Numbered from the stretch's first letter, positions 17,279 through 27,120 are shown. The stretch: 64,000 bases of DNA from Marinicella rhabdoformis (GCF_009671245.1 NZ_VTFS01000003.1:434001-498000), one strand, 5' to 3'. Notes: generated from the sequence alone by a model not told the origin. A program made the numbers and translations.

Positions 17279-19153
17279 TTGACACACTTCAATAAAATCA
17301 AACTACTCTTTGTATTGCTTATCTCTAGCATTCAAGTGACCGCATATGCTGACAAAAGCTTTCCTTTTGATCAACAACGACCATCAAGTGTCAGTGATAA
17401 GAATTGGGCATCTTTAAAAGCTGCAGTTCAAGAAGCTAAATTAATACCTATTTTAGGCAATTCTGCCGATCATTTCGGCAGCAGTGTTTCCATAGAAGGC
17501 ACACGTGCATTGATTGGTGCAAAACTAGCTGATGAAAGTGGAAACTTATCTGGTTCCGCATATGTTTTTGAGCTGGTTAACGATGATTGGATTCAAACCA
17601 CTCAGCTGATACCAACTGATGGAGGTGAATTTGATCGTTTCGGGTATTCTGTGAGCCTTTCTGGAGACAGGGCTCTGATAGGTGCTTATTTTAACCAAAA
17701 CAATAACATAAGTACTGGCTCAGCTTATGTTTTTGAGTTAATAGATGGTGACTGGGTTCAAACCAGCAAATTATTTGTAAATGACGCCACTTCTACAGAA
17801 TATTTTGGCTGGTCAGTCAGCCTCCAAGGGGACAGGGCTTTGGTTGGTGCCCAGAGTGGTAGAGTTAATGGAATCAATACAGGATCTGCTTACGTCTTTG
17901 ATTTCATCAATAACAATTGGATTCAAAGCAGTAAACTAACAGCAACTGATGGTTTGGCAAACGACCGATTCGGTTTTTCTTTGAGCCTTGGCTATGACAA
18001 GGCATTGATAGGCGCAACAGAAAATTCAGTGAATGGAACAAAAACTGGTGCAGCATATATTTTTGATTTTGATGGAGCCCTTTGGTCTCAAACCAGTAAA
18101 TTAATTGCAGACGATGGCACAGAAGGCGATCAATTTGGCAATTCTGTGGTGCTTTCAAATAACAGGGCCGTTATTGGAGCCAGATATGACGATGAAACGG
18201 GGAACGGATCTGGTTCAGCCTACGTCTTTGACTACAATGAAGGCATGTGGTCTCAACCCACAAAATTATCGGCTAATGATGCAGCTCCAGGAAATATATT
18301 TGGTGCCTCTGTAGCTGCGTATGGTGATAAAATCATCATCGGTGCGTCCAATTTGATTAACAATGGGGTTGGTGCAGCTTATTTGTTTGAACTCGACCAG
18401 GGAATTTGGAATCAAACCAATAAATTTACCCCCAATGATGGAGCGAATGGAGATAGTTTTGGCATTGCCGTCAGCATGAACCTTGACCGAGTTTTGGTTG
18501 GTTCTAGTTTAAATATTGGAAACAATATAGACTCAGGTTCAGCTTATGTTTTCAACTTAGACCCACAATACAAAGTGACTGGACAAATCACTGGTCTGGC
18601 CTTCGAAAACAGTATTGTGATACAAAACAATGGAACTGACGACTTATTTCTGGATTCCAACGGCGCTTTTACTTTTGCCACCAAATTATCTGATGAAACA
18701 AACTACGAAGTTTCTGTATTAACCCAACCCAATTCCCCCAACCAAACTTGCACTATAAGCAACCCCATTGGAGTCATCAATGGCTCAGACGTCTTTGTCA
18801 ATGTCGTTTGTACAACAGACACTTATTTTATCGGTGGTCAGGTCAGTGGGTTATTTAACAACAGCACGGTGGTTTTACAAAATAACATGCAAGACGACAC
18901 AGTCATTACATGTAATGGACCCTTTGTGTTCACTACATCACTTGATGATTTATCATCCTATTCAGCAACAATTTTGTCACAACCCCAATCCCCCATTGGT
19001 GAATGTATGCTGAGTCAAGCCAATGGAATGGTTTCGGGTGATGATGTGATTTCAATAGAACTCACATGTGAATACGACACAGCAGGGGATTTTTTGTTCA
19101 GAAACGGATTTGACGGATCGCTTTTGTGTGAACCAAAACCTCAACAACAGTAA
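17279..19153 (+). CDS. Exported FG-GAP repeat protein with GFxG-type C-terminal tail
   Basis: A 624-residue secreted protein starting at TTG, with AGAGGG 8 nt upstream; no ATG is suitable. Signal peptide to about residue 25 (LLFVLLISSIQVTAYA). Residues ~55-435 hold about seven ~57-residue repeats of the form FGxSVSLxGDRALIGA...GSAYVFEL...W.QT.KL, an FG-GAP beta-propeller. Two ~80-residue domains with paired Cys follow (ITGLAFENSIVIQNNGTDD..., VSGLFNNSTVVLQNN...). The protein ends with FLFRNGFDG plus a short tail. The ligand is unknown. A related protein is encoded at 29924-32626. Confidence 0.8.
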   Translation: MTHFNKIKLLFVLLISSIQVTAYADKSFPFDQQRPSSVSDKNWASLKAAVQEAKLIPILGNSADHFGSSVSIEGTRALIGAKLADESGNLSGSAYVFELVNDDWIQTTQLIPTDGGEFDRFGYSVSLSGDRALIGAYFNQNNNISTGSAYVFELIDGDWVQTSKLFVNDATSTEYFGWSVSLQGDRALVGAQSGRVNGINTGSAYVFDFINNNWIQSSKLTATDGLANDRFGFSLSLGYDKALIGATENSVNGTKTGAAYIFDFDGALWSQTSKLIADDGTEGDQFGNSVVLSNNRAVIGARYDDETGNGSGSAYVFDYNEGMWSQPTKLSANDAAPGNIFGASVAAYGDKIIIGASNLINNGVGAAYLFELDQGIWNQTNKFTPNDGANGDSFGIAVSMNLDRVLVGSSLNIGNNIDSGSAYVFNLDPQYKVTGQITGLAFENSIVIQNNGTDDLFLDSNGAFTFATKLSDETNYEVSVLTQPNSPNQTCTISNPIGVINGSDVFVNVVCTTDTYFIGGQVSGLFNNSTVVLQNNMQDDTVITCNGPFVFTTSLDDLSSYSATILSQPQSPIGECMLSQANGMVSGDDVISIELTCEYDTAGDFLFRNGFDGSLLCEPKPQQQ

Positions 19154-19176
19154 TGACGGCTTTAGTTTTCAATCAT

Positions 19177-19205
19177 AAACCCTCTATAGTTACAGAGGGT
19201 TTTTT
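19177..19205 (+). terminator. Terminator after the FG-GAP gene
   Basis: AAACCCTCT (19177-19185) pairs with AGAGGGTTT (19194-19202) and is followed by T residues. It lies 24 nt after the FG-GAP stop. The minus strand has a short T run, so it may also serve the convergent PLP-enzyme gene. Confidence 0.75.
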
Positions 19206-19278
19206 ATTTGTAATAGCCAGCGCATACCAACTCTTTACTATAAACATGAACATCAAGCCAACTTCTTATGTTCAATAC

Positions 19279-21183
19279 TCACAAAATTGAAGCCAATCCT
19301 TCATTACGACAAAATACTTCAAAAGATGCCATTAACATATCCACATTGACATCAGGGGCCAATGAGGCTCGGACAACGTAGTCTTTGTCGTCTTCTTTTG
19401 TGGTGCCTTGGGTAGAAGTGGCGGGAATGGTCCAATAACTGCCTTTGAGTTGGCCGTAGCTGACGCAGTTTTTGCAAGATTCTGGGTGTTGTTCAATCAT
19501 GAATTGAATGAACTTTTTATTCAATTCAATTTGCTTGGCTTGTTTTTCTTCAACTGAAGCGCCCTTAACAGGCAGATCCAATGAAAAGACCGAGGGCATA
19601 AAACCCCTTTCGGCAATTTCATCGGTGACATAAAACATTTTTGATTCGGGCAATAAGGCTTTGATGCGGCTGACAAATTCATGGGTCTTTTTGTATGCTT
19701 CAACAATGCGCTCTGGCATCGAAGGCATGGTTTCGGCCAAGATGTTCAGCTGATTGGTATCTGCCTGGTTATCTGACAAAGACAAATGCGATGCGATTAT
19801 AGGCATCAAGGCATCGGCAGCTTGATTAGCAGCACAATATCCCGCGATACAACGTCCGCCACTGGGGAATTTTGAACCACTGGAAAATGATATGGTTTTC
19901 ACATTCACCAACTCACTTTCATCATGCAACAACTTCACATTGGGGCAGAAGGTTTGGTCTACCATGAAAGTTGGCTCTACAGCGGCTTCTCCAACGGCAT
20001 TTTGACGTTTCTTGCTCAGGCTCTGGCCCAACAGAACCATGTCTGGCACTTCTACGCGCGGGTTGGTTGGGATTTCTGCCAGCACAATTGGCACACCATC
20101 ATCTGCTGCGACCGAAGCCAAAGCCGTTTCTAAACTATTAACCAAATCGGCACCACCATCGACCAATAAATCAACAATACCGACTTGTGGAATCAAATCA
20201 GCCACACGCCGTGATTGGTCATTGGTGCCACCATAACAATTGGGCGGTAGGATGATTTTGATCGGTTTATCAGGATGTTCGGACATGGCTGCTTCAACCA
20301 AACCCATCAAAATGGCGTATTGAATCGACAAACCACTTGATGCCACCAAAGGTGTGGATTCACTGCCGGTGTTGTCACGGATACATTGTGCCACCATGTC
20401 TTGAGCAATTGTGGTTTCAGCTTCACTGGCCAACCGTGGCGTTTTTGCTTCAAAACCCACCATTTCTTTCAGCACATTGAAACAATTCAAAGGTGACATC
20501 GCGATCGACTCACGGCGCCTGACATGTTGAACAGCAGCCACAGTTTCAGCCACTATCTCAGACACTATCTCAGCCACAGTTGAACCTTGGTGAACCACCA
20601 TATAAGCACCATAAGACTGGTGTAAATTCACTGTCGCATTGATATTCGAGTATACGCTGAGGTTCTCATCCATGGGTTTTTCAGTAACAAAAACAACAAA
20701 AGCATTTTCATGGGCTGGCACTTCATTTTGAGACGCCACTTTAATTAACTCATACTGATAGCCATAAATATTTTTTAATCTTGTTTCATCAATGAGTGGA
20801 GACTGATTGCCATCATAATAAATGTAGGTGGGTTGTTTCTTGATCGCTTGCTTTCGTAAAACCGCCAGAATAGGCATGGTTTTTGAAGCAAAGGCTATCA
20901 CCTGCGCCTCAGGCACTTGATTAATCTCAGCCAAAACCCACTCCAACACACTCGATAACTGGTGACCCAAGCGAATGTAGTCATAAGCCGTGGGTAACTC
21001 AGCCAAGCTTTCAGCATTGACTTTTCCCTGAGAAATCAAAGCTTTCAATTCATGTAAAAATTCTGACTTCGCCTCAGATTCATTGTAAATATCAAGTCTG
21101 TGCGTGGTCAGCTTCAGCCAATCTTGAGGCAGGCTTTTGAGTAATTTTTTGATTGAATCAAAAATTGTCGTGATTGAATTCAA
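19279..21183 (-). CDS. PLP-dependent enzyme of the Cys/Met metabolism family, N-terminally extended
   Basis: Fold-type I PLP enzyme. The C-terminal ~400 residues show AEIPTNPRVEVPDM, VDQTFCPN and the putative Schiff-base Lys in SSGSKFPSGGRC, as in cystathionine gamma-synthase and relatives. It is about 634 residues, against ~400 for the usual enzymes; the first ~230 are an extension I do not recognise. A TTG at 21183 is preferred as start because AAGGA lies 7 nt upstream; a second TTG at 21201 is possible. The substrate cannot be named. A 228-bp gap separates it from the GST gene. Confidence 0.75.
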   Translation of the reverse strand: MNSITTIFDSIKKLLKSLPQDWLKLTTHRLDIYNESEAKSEFLHELKALISQGKVNAESLAELPTAYDYIRLGHQLSSVLEWVLAEINQVPEAQVIAFASKTMPILAVLRKQAIKKQPTYIYYDGNQSPLIDETRLKNIYGYQYELIKVASQNEVPAHENAFVVFVTEKPMDENLSVYSNINATVNLHQSYGAYMVVHQGSTVAEIVSEIVAETVAAVQHVRRRESIAMSPLNCFNVLKEMVGFEAKTPRLASEAETTIAQDMVAQCIRDNTGSESTPLVASSGLSIQYAILMGLVEAAMSEHPDKPIKIILPPNCYGGTNDQSRRVADLIPQVGIVDLLVDGGADLVNSLETALASVAADDGVPIVLAEIPTNPRVEVPDMVLLGQSLSKKRQNAVGEAAVEPTFMVDQTFCPNVKLLHDESELVNVKTISFSSGSKFPSGGRCIAGYCAANQAADALMPIIASHLSLSDNQADTNQLNILAETMPSMPERIVEAYKKTHEFVSRIKALLPESKMFYVTDEIAERGFMPSVFSLDLPVKGASVEEKQAKQIELNKKFIQFMIEQHPESCKNCVSYGQLKGSYWTIPATSTQGTTKEDDKDYVVRASLAPDVNVDMLMASFEVFCRNEGLASIL

Positions 21184-21411
21184 TGGAATGTCCTTTTGCA
21201 AATTAATTGATGGCCGCCATTATAACTATATTGCCTAAGACGAAAAATGAATAAGGCATGCAATTGACGGAGAATTTTGTTAATAGCTAAATTGGGATAA
21301 TCCCCCACGAATCAAGTTAATATTTCAAAATCCATCGAGTTTTATCACTGATTAGCTGCTGACATTCAAATAACGTACCTTAGATATACCATTAGTTGAT
21401 TCAGTTATTTA

Positions 21412-22110
21412 TCACCCAGAAAACTGTCCAGCAGGGTGATCCCTGTTGGGTAGTTCTGGATTAAACGCTTTGGCATCTGCAAAAGCTTTTTGAAACGCGG
21501 GACGTTTTGAAATTCGCGACAAGTAACCTCTAAACACTTCACTTTGACACATTTGATAACCACGTGCCCAAGTAACGTTATGACCAATGATGATATCAGC
21601 AGCCGAAAAGCTTTCACCACAGATGTAAGGTGTTTTATCCAATCTCGCCGCTAATTGTGGCTCAACCTCTGTGCGCATTTTGTTGCGATAGCGTGCTATC
21701 GTTCTGGCATCAGTTTCAGCCGTGGGCAACACATGTTCATGAATCCGCACCTGCCACAACATCATGTCCATCCAGGTGGAAGCGAAATGCAGCATTTGAA
21801 GGTAGTCTGCACGTGCCAAAAATAATCCAGGTTTAGGAGCCAAGCGTTTTCCAGGGAATGCATCGGCCAACCATTCAACCATCGCAGCACTTTCAAGCAT
21901 GTGCATCACTTCACCATTATCCATGGTGATTTCTAGCATCGGCACATTGCGGTTTGGATTTTTCTTTTGGTATGATTCGCGGTACTGATCACCTTTGTAC
22001 AATTCCACGATTTCTGTTTCAAAATCATCACCCACAGTTTCATATAAAGCCCATCGAACTCGAGCACTTCGAGTGGCGGGATAATGGTAAAGTTTGAGTT
22101 TTTTAATCAT
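21412..22110 (-). CDS. Glutathione S-transferase family protein
   Basis: A 232-residue soluble protein with an N-terminal thioredoxin-like domain: LYHYPATRSARVRWALYE (catalytic region), NRNVPMLEI (the cis-Pro that contacts glutathione) and MLESAAMVEWLAD (the ES pair). A helical C-terminal domain has TPYICGESFSAADIIIGH, the N-capping motif. It starts 16 nt after the dienelactone hydrolase stop, so the two are probably cotranscribed. Together they suggest detoxification of electrophiles, but no substrate is indicated. Confidence 0.88.
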   Translation of the reverse strand: MIKKLKLYHYPATRSARVRWALYETVGDDFETEIVELYKGDQYRESYQKKNPNRNVPMLEITMDNGEVMHMLESAAMVEWLADAFPGKRLAPKPGLFLARADYLQMLHFASTWMDMMLWQVRIHEHVLPTAETDARTIARYRNKMRTEVEPQLAARLDKTPYICGESFSAADIIIGHNVTWARGYQMCQSEVFRGYLSRISKRPAFQKAFADAKAFNPELPNRDHPAGQFSG

Positions 22111-22126
22111 GATTGGCCTTTGGGTT

Positions 22127-23029
22127 TTATTTTAAATTTTGGGCAAAAAATTCCACCGTTCGCTGCCAAGCCAAATCAGCTTGTTCTTTGTTGTAACGGC
22201 TGGTCGAATCATTGTGAAAGCCGTGATGGGCATTTTCATACATGAACATTTGGTAGTCCACTTGGTTGGCTTTGAGGTCAGATTCATACTCAGGCCAAGA
22301 GGCATTAACTCGCTCATCGAGTGCGCCCAATTGAATCATCAACGGTGCTTTGATGTTCTTGCGCAGTTCTTTACTGGCCGGTGTTCCGTAGAATGGCACA
22401 CCGGCTGACAATAAATCACTGTCCACAGCGGCCAAGTAATTGACCATATAACCACCGAAACAAAAACCAACGGCACCCAATTTGCCATTGCTCAGTTCAT
22501 GTGATTTCAAATACCGAGCTGCCGCCACAAAATCGTTTTGGATTTTGGCCCGGTCCAATCCCCTTTGCAGTGTACGTCCTTCATCGTCATTGCCCGGATA
22601 ACCACCGACAGGAAATAAAGCATCTGGAGCAAAAGCCAAAAATCCAGCCTTCGCCAAGCGCCTTGCCACGTCTTTGACGTAGGGATTCAAACCTCGATTC
22701 TCGTGAATCACCAAAACCACAGGATAAGATTTTTGATCTGTTGTTGGTTTGACCAAATAACCTTGCCCCTTGCCATGGCCTTCAGGCGAATCAAACTGTT
22801 CATAAGTGGCAAGAATATCCTCGTCATTGAACGAAACCTGCTCGGCCAAAGCATAGTTGGGTAACAAAGCACTGGTCAAAAAAGGCAGGGAAAAACCCAA
22901 AGCAGTCAATGTCCCCAACTTTTTCATGAATGTCCGTCGATCCATACCACCATGCGCGTATTGGTCATACCAATCAAAGGCTTCTTGGGGAATGTGTATT
23001 GATTTGTCTCTATTGTCTACGGCTTTCAT
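22127..23029 (-). CDS. Dienelactone hydrolase family protein, exported
   Basis: Alpha/beta hydrolase of 300 residues. The nucleophile is Cys in VGFCFGGYMVNYL, with Asp in LGALDERV and His in ENAHHGFHND, the DLH triad. Residues ~30-63 look like a Tat signal: DRRTFMKKLGTLTALGFSLPFL followed by a cleavage-like ALAEQ, so export of the folded enzyme is likely. The ~30 residues before the twin Arg are unusually long for a signal; a later start is not obvious. Its substrate is unknown; family members hydrolyse lactones and esters. Confidence 0.88.
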   Translation of the reverse strand: MKAVDNRDKSIHIPQEAFDWYDQYAHGGMDRRTFMKKLGTLTALGFSLPFLTSALLPNYALAEQVSFNDEDILATYEQFDSPEGHGKGQGYLVKPTTDQKSYPVVLVIHENRGLNPYVKDVARRLAKAGFLAFAPDALFPVGGYPGNDDEGRTLQRGLDRAKIQNDFVAAARYLKSHELSNGKLGAVGFCFGGYMVNYLAAVDSDLLSAGVPFYGTPASKELRKNIKAPLMIQLGALDERVNASWPEYESDLKANQVDYQMFMYENAHHGFHNDSTSRYNKEQADLAWQRTVEFFAQNLK

Positions 23030-23219
23030 GACTCACCTATTTTTAAAATGATGAATTAATTATACTGTACCCCGCCAATTTGTATATTTACTCATGCATA
23101 AGATTTCAAACGAGGAAATCATCAGCCTAGAAATTAACAATTAATGAACCGCCATTATTGATAAAACTTCTCCTGTCTCTATAGAGGCTAAAACAACTTT
23201 TTTTATTTCATTCATCATA

Positions 23220-26200
23220 TTAGAAACTATCCCAATATGAACAAGGTTTGCCACCCAAACCCACACAAGCACCATCAATATAAAAACGCCAGTTTTTAAT
23301 GGGTTGGTTTCCATCGGCTGTTTTTGTTTCGGTGTTGAGGTGACTGGTCAGGTAGAACAGGCGCCCAATGTCGTCTTTTTCCGCAGGACCGATGGTGGCG
23401 TCGCTGAAGCGGTCTTGTAGGTACGCAGGCGGTATGGACTGGTTGTAGAGTTTGACGGTGACGTGGCTGAAGTCTGCTTTTTGTTCCGCTGTCAGGGTCA
23501 TTTGGTAATTGAGTCGATCGCTGCCGGTTTTGGTTTTGTCGCTGTAGTCTGGGTCTTTGGCCGCTTCGCCGAGCAGCACACCGAGCATTTGAATGTAGGG
23601 TGATTTGCTGTCGAGGTAGAACTGTTTATCAAAGCCTTTGCCACGGATGCGGTTGTCTTTTTTGTCGGTGGCGCGGCGCAGGAATGAGGTGGTGTTGTGG
23701 CCTGCTGAATCTTGGATGATTTCTTGGTAGATTTGCACTTGGTCTTGTTGCTTAATCACTTGGTAATGCGGCTGGTATTGGGTTTGATTGGCACCGCCTT
23801 TTTCGGTTGCCAAGGGTATTTTACTTGTACCTTCTAAAATCACGCCTAAGTCATTGCTTCGACCAGATGCCCAGAGGATTTCGCCTGACTTTCCATGTGC
23901 CACAGTTTCAATAAAAACACGCCTGAAACCCACACCTGAAGGCAAAAAGTGGCCTGTGAGGTTTTCGATTTCTACGTTTAAACTAATCGTATTGTCCTTC
24001 CATGCCATGTCTTTGATGTGTACTTTGGCGGTTTGATTGGTGGCCATTTCTATCATGGAATCACGGCCGGTGATGAGTGCGGGTTGTACGTTGCTGTTGA
24101 CCATATAGTCCATTTGGCGCAGACCCAAGAGCATGGGGAACTGCTGGAACATTTCGTTCAAGAAGACGTTCAAACCGTGCAATGAATGGCGGGCAAAGGT
24201 ATCTCGTGGTGTCAACGTGATGTCTTCATCAGGCAAGCGGTGTGTGGTCGGTGCGAAATCACTGGATTCTATGTTGGCTATTTTCATGCCTTTGAGTTCA
24301 TTGTGGGTGTCGCCGACTTTGAAGTCTGTCGGCATGTGACAATCCTGACAGCTTTCGAAGCTGTCTTTTTTCGAGAAGTCTGAGTTGACCCATTCAAGGT
24401 GCGTGGTTTGTTCGTATGTGGCATAGACCACTTGGCCATCTGGCGCTGTGTGCGGGTGTTTTTTACCGTAGTTGTTGAATGTCGGCAGCAAGATGTTATG
24501 GCAAGAACCGCACATGTCTGAGTTGTTGATTTGTTTACCGTATTCTGGCGTGATGTTAAGCGCGTTTTGCATTGGCTTTGTCACCACTTCATCTGAAGCA
24601 TATGGTCCCACCACTGTGCCGGGTTTATTGGCCACAAAGTTTCCGGTGTAGCCCGCTTCTGTGCCCAAACCATCTTCACTGATTTGATGACAAACCATGC
24701 ATGAAATGCCATCACGCGCCAAGGCGCCGTATTTTGCATCGTGCCTGCCATCATAATTATTGGGCGGATTGTGTTGTAACGAGTCTTGTTGTAGCGAGTC
24801 GTTTTGTAAGTCGTTCTGCCAGTCCATCACCATAGACTTGGCAAATGGTTTTCCAAAAGGCACGCCTTCAGGTGGTGCTATCGGGAACAAGTCTTTGCAT
24901 TCATCAGAAGCGGGTGTGTCTAGAGCCAATTGCCTCTGGCCCATCACACCATGACAATGCAGACAGGTATTTTCGATGCATTTTTTTGCATCGGGCAAGT
25001 TGTTGGTTTCGCTTTGTAACTGAGAAAAGAAAATAGGGTCACGACCTGCCAAGCCCATGGGCGAAACTCGCCATTCACCATAGGGTGAGACGTTGATTTT
25101 CTGGTCACTGTCTGCTTTGTCTATCTGCATATTGGCTTCGGCTGAGTTCGAATAGGTGGCATCGTGGCAGTTGATACATTGATCTGACGTCAGGTATTGG
25201 CTCAAATTGTCTTTGTGTGACAGCTGATGATCAAAGGTTTCGGCAGGCAGGCGCAATGGCCAAGCTTTATCAAAATCATTGACGCCCAGGTCGCCGTAGT
25301 AATCTGAGAACTTGGCATTAATTTCTGGCAAGGGTTGTGAAAAAGGTGATGCAGTTTGCTTTTCTTTTTTAGCATCATCTAAGGTTTGGCTGTGCAGGCT
25401 TTCTCGTAAATTTGTATTCAGTTTTTTTGTATCAGCCGGATACCAGTTATAGCGCAGGCCTTCTGAAACAAGGTTTTCCAATGACGAAAAAGTCAGCTCA
25501 CTTTCCGCCGTTGCATGACAGTTTAAGCAGGCGGCTCCATATAAATTGTAAGGATAGACAATCGTATTAACATGTTCTTTGTCACTGAAGACATAGCCTG
25601 TTGGGTACCAATTGCCATTCCTTTCAATGGTTGATTTAGGCGGCGATTTAGGAATGTCTTTTTTATCAGTGAATGCAGATTTATCAACAACTGGCGGGTT
25701 TCCATCACCAGTCATGGTGGGATTGGCCCAATACCAACCATCGTGTGTGGTATCGGTCCGGTACATCACAGTCCATGAGCTTGGTAGGCGCTTGTCATCC
25801 TGTTTGATTTGCATGCAGTTATCAGGTTTTTCCACACCCAAATTTTCATCAATATTGGCCATTTCTTTGATGATCATGGAACCAAAAGGCAAATCACCCT
25901 CGCGACCTGAACACATCCATGCCACCACTTCAGGTGAATAATAAACTCGTACAGCAGGATGTACGCCGTAACTTTCACCTTTTCCAATCGGCCCCACATA
26001 AGGCCCTGTTAATCGCCACTCTTTATCGTGAGCCCAATTCAGCTTGTGGTCATAGCTGCGAGATCTGAGAAAGTCCCTGAGTACGAAATCAAAAGCATTC
26101 TTCTTTTTCAAATTGGTCAGTTGTCCTGGCTCAAGTAAGAATTCAACTTCTTCACGCCAATTCAAAGCATCATCAGTAGGTTGGTTAGCCTCACACCACG

Positions 26201-26351
26201 ATTTACTGGCTTTTTTAGTTTTTAATTCATCGGGTTTTGAACACACCCAATCTTGCGGGTTTTCGGGCAAACTCTTGGAAGGTTGGGCTTGAGAAGTAGC
26301 AGAAAAGTGTAAAAAGAAAAGAACCGAAAACAATAAAAACCGTGCATGCAT
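23220..26351 (-). CDS. Large exported hexaheme cytochrome c
   Basis: A 1043-residue protein with a signal peptide (FLLFSVLFFLHFSATSQAQ). Six CxxCH sites are seen: CLNCH, CINCH, CLHCH, CMVCH, CGSCH and CQDCH, all within residues ~270-690. The last ~350 residues have no heme site and contain a beta-rich region (ISLNVEIENLTGHFLPSGVGFRR). The N-terminal ~250 residues carry an extra Cys pair. The long layout resembles large multiheme proteins of marine Gammaproteobacteria whose substrates are unknown. A Rieske-like gene lies 129 bp upstream in the same direction. No other electron-transfer partner is adjacent. Confidence 0.82.
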   Translation of the reverse strand: MHARFLLFSVLFFLHFSATSQAQPSKSLPENPQDWVCSKPDELKTKKASKSWCEANQPTDDALNWREEVEFLLEPGQLTNLKKKNAFDFVLRDFLRSRSYDHKLNWAHDKEWRLTGPYVGPIGKGESYGVHPAVRVYYSPEVVAWMCSGREGDLPFGSMIIKEMANIDENLGVEKPDNCMQIKQDDKRLPSSWTVMYRTDTTHDGWYWANPTMTGDGNPPVVDKSAFTDKKDIPKSPPKSTIERNGNWYPTGYVFSDKEHVNTIVYPYNLYGAACLNCHATAESELTFSSLENLVSEGLRYNWYPADTKKLNTNLRESLHSQTLDDAKKEKQTASPFSQPLPEINAKFSDYYGDLGVNDFDKAWPLRLPAETFDHQLSHKDNLSQYLTSDQCINCHDATYSNSAEANMQIDKADSDQKINVSPYGEWRVSPMGLAGRDPIFFSQLQSETNNLPDAKKCIENTCLHCHGVMGQRQLALDTPASDECKDLFPIAPPEGVPFGKPFAKSMVMDWQNDLQNDSLQQDSLQHNPPNNYDGRHDAKYGALARDGISCMVCHQISEDGLGTEAGYTGNFVANKPGTVVGPYASDEVVTKPMQNALNITPEYGKQINNSDMCGSCHNILLPTFNNYGKKHPHTAPDGQVVYATYEQTTHLEWVNSDFSKKDSFESCQDCHMPTDFKVGDTHNELKGMKIANIESSDFAPTTHRLPDEDITLTPRDTFARHSLHGLNVFLNEMFQQFPMLLGLRQMDYMVNSNVQPALITGRDSMIEMATNQTAKVHIKDMAWKDNTISLNVEIENLTGHFLPSGVGFRRVFIETVAHGKSGEILWASGRSNDLGVILEGTSKIPLATEKGGANQTQYQPHYQVIKQQDQVQIYQEIIQDSAGHNTTSFLRRATDKKDNRIRGKGFDKQFYLDSKSPYIQMLGVLLGEAAKDPDYSDKTKTGSDRLNYQMTLTAEQKADFSHVTVKLYNQSIPPAYLQDRFSDATIGPAEKDDIGRLFYLTSHLNTETKTADGNQPIKNWRFYIDGACVGLGGKPCSYWDSF

Positions 26352-26480
26352 AACAAACCCCTAATTTGGTTAAAAATGAATCACACACAATAAATATATT
26401 AAAGGATTATATTTTTTAATGCAATCACAAACATTCTTCTACAATTAAAAAAACAAAGCTTATTTACAGATCAAGCAGCC

Positions 26481-27113
26481 TTATTCTGCCAAGTTTATTT
26501 CTAGCTTACTTCTTGCTGTAATTTGATAAGGAGGGACAAAGAGGTGTTGCTTGGCATCAATGCTGTTATAAAACACACGACCGGCATTATCGTACCCGAG
26601 GTTTGTACATGGGTCATAAAATTCATTCACGGTTGTTATGGCTTGCTGTTTCGCGTCATAATTTTCTGCTGATCGTTTTATTATCGAGCACCCACTTATC
26701 GGACTCAAAGCAAAAAAGACAAAATATGCCTCATCGTGTGACCTTAATTTCGGGTTGTGCCAATCTGTGTCTGGCACTTTCCATTTATGCAGTGCTTTTT
26801 GCCACGACTCCGTTGGCTGGTTTTCATGTTGTTTTTGACTCAATTGATCATAAACCAAGAATTGATGCCTGTTCAGCTTTAATATTTCACTTTGTGTTCT
26901 TCGGTAAATACCGACCGGAAAACCTCGTAAAATAACAGTTTTCATACTTCCAGGCTCAATCTCGCTGACTTCAATCAGCGCATAACTTATGGCTTTGGGT
27001 TTGTGTTTTTTAAATGCCGGGGCTTCTAAACTCTGACAAGCAACGACCATAACTGTATAAAATCCAAACACAGTCATCATCAACATCAGCCTAACCAACC
27101 ACTTTCGTGTCAT
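26481..27113 (-). CDS. Membrane-anchored Rieske-like protein without cluster ligands
   Basis: The start ATG at 27113 lies 7 nt after the MFS stop; a longer frame from 27176 would overlap the MFS gene. The 210 residues begin with one membrane helix (LMLMMTVFGFYTVMVVAC). The stretch EIEPGSMKTVILRGFPVGIY then RRT resembles the Rieske subunit of bc1-type complexes, as does the end NAGRVFYNSIDAKQHLFVPP. The ligand motifs are degenerate: instead of CTHLGC there is GCSII, and instead of CPCHGS there is DPCTNLG, so both His are gone. It may be a structural or vestigial Rieske relative. The family call is an inference from short motifs. Confidence 0.5.
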   Translation of the reverse strand: MTRKWLVRLMLMMTVFGFYTVMVVACQSLEAPAFKKHKPKAISYALIEVSEIEPGSMKTVILRGFPVGIYRRTQSEILKLNRHQFLVYDQLSQKQHENQPTESWQKALHKWKVPDTDWHNPKLRSHDEAYFVFFALSPISGCSIIKRSAENYDAKQQAITTVNEFYDPCTNLGYDNAGRVFYNSIDAKQHLFVPPYQITARSKLEINLAE

Positions 27114-27120
27114 TGCATCA

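Noticed and set aside
17455-18560. Regular ~170-bp repetition considered as a CRISPR-like or satellite array
   Set aside because: The period is the FG-GAP repeat of the protein; DNA copies are diverged and there are no constant spacers.
23187-23198. Palindrome CTCTATAGAG as a terminator after the hexaheme gene
   Set aside because: The stem is short and no T run follows it in the needed direction.
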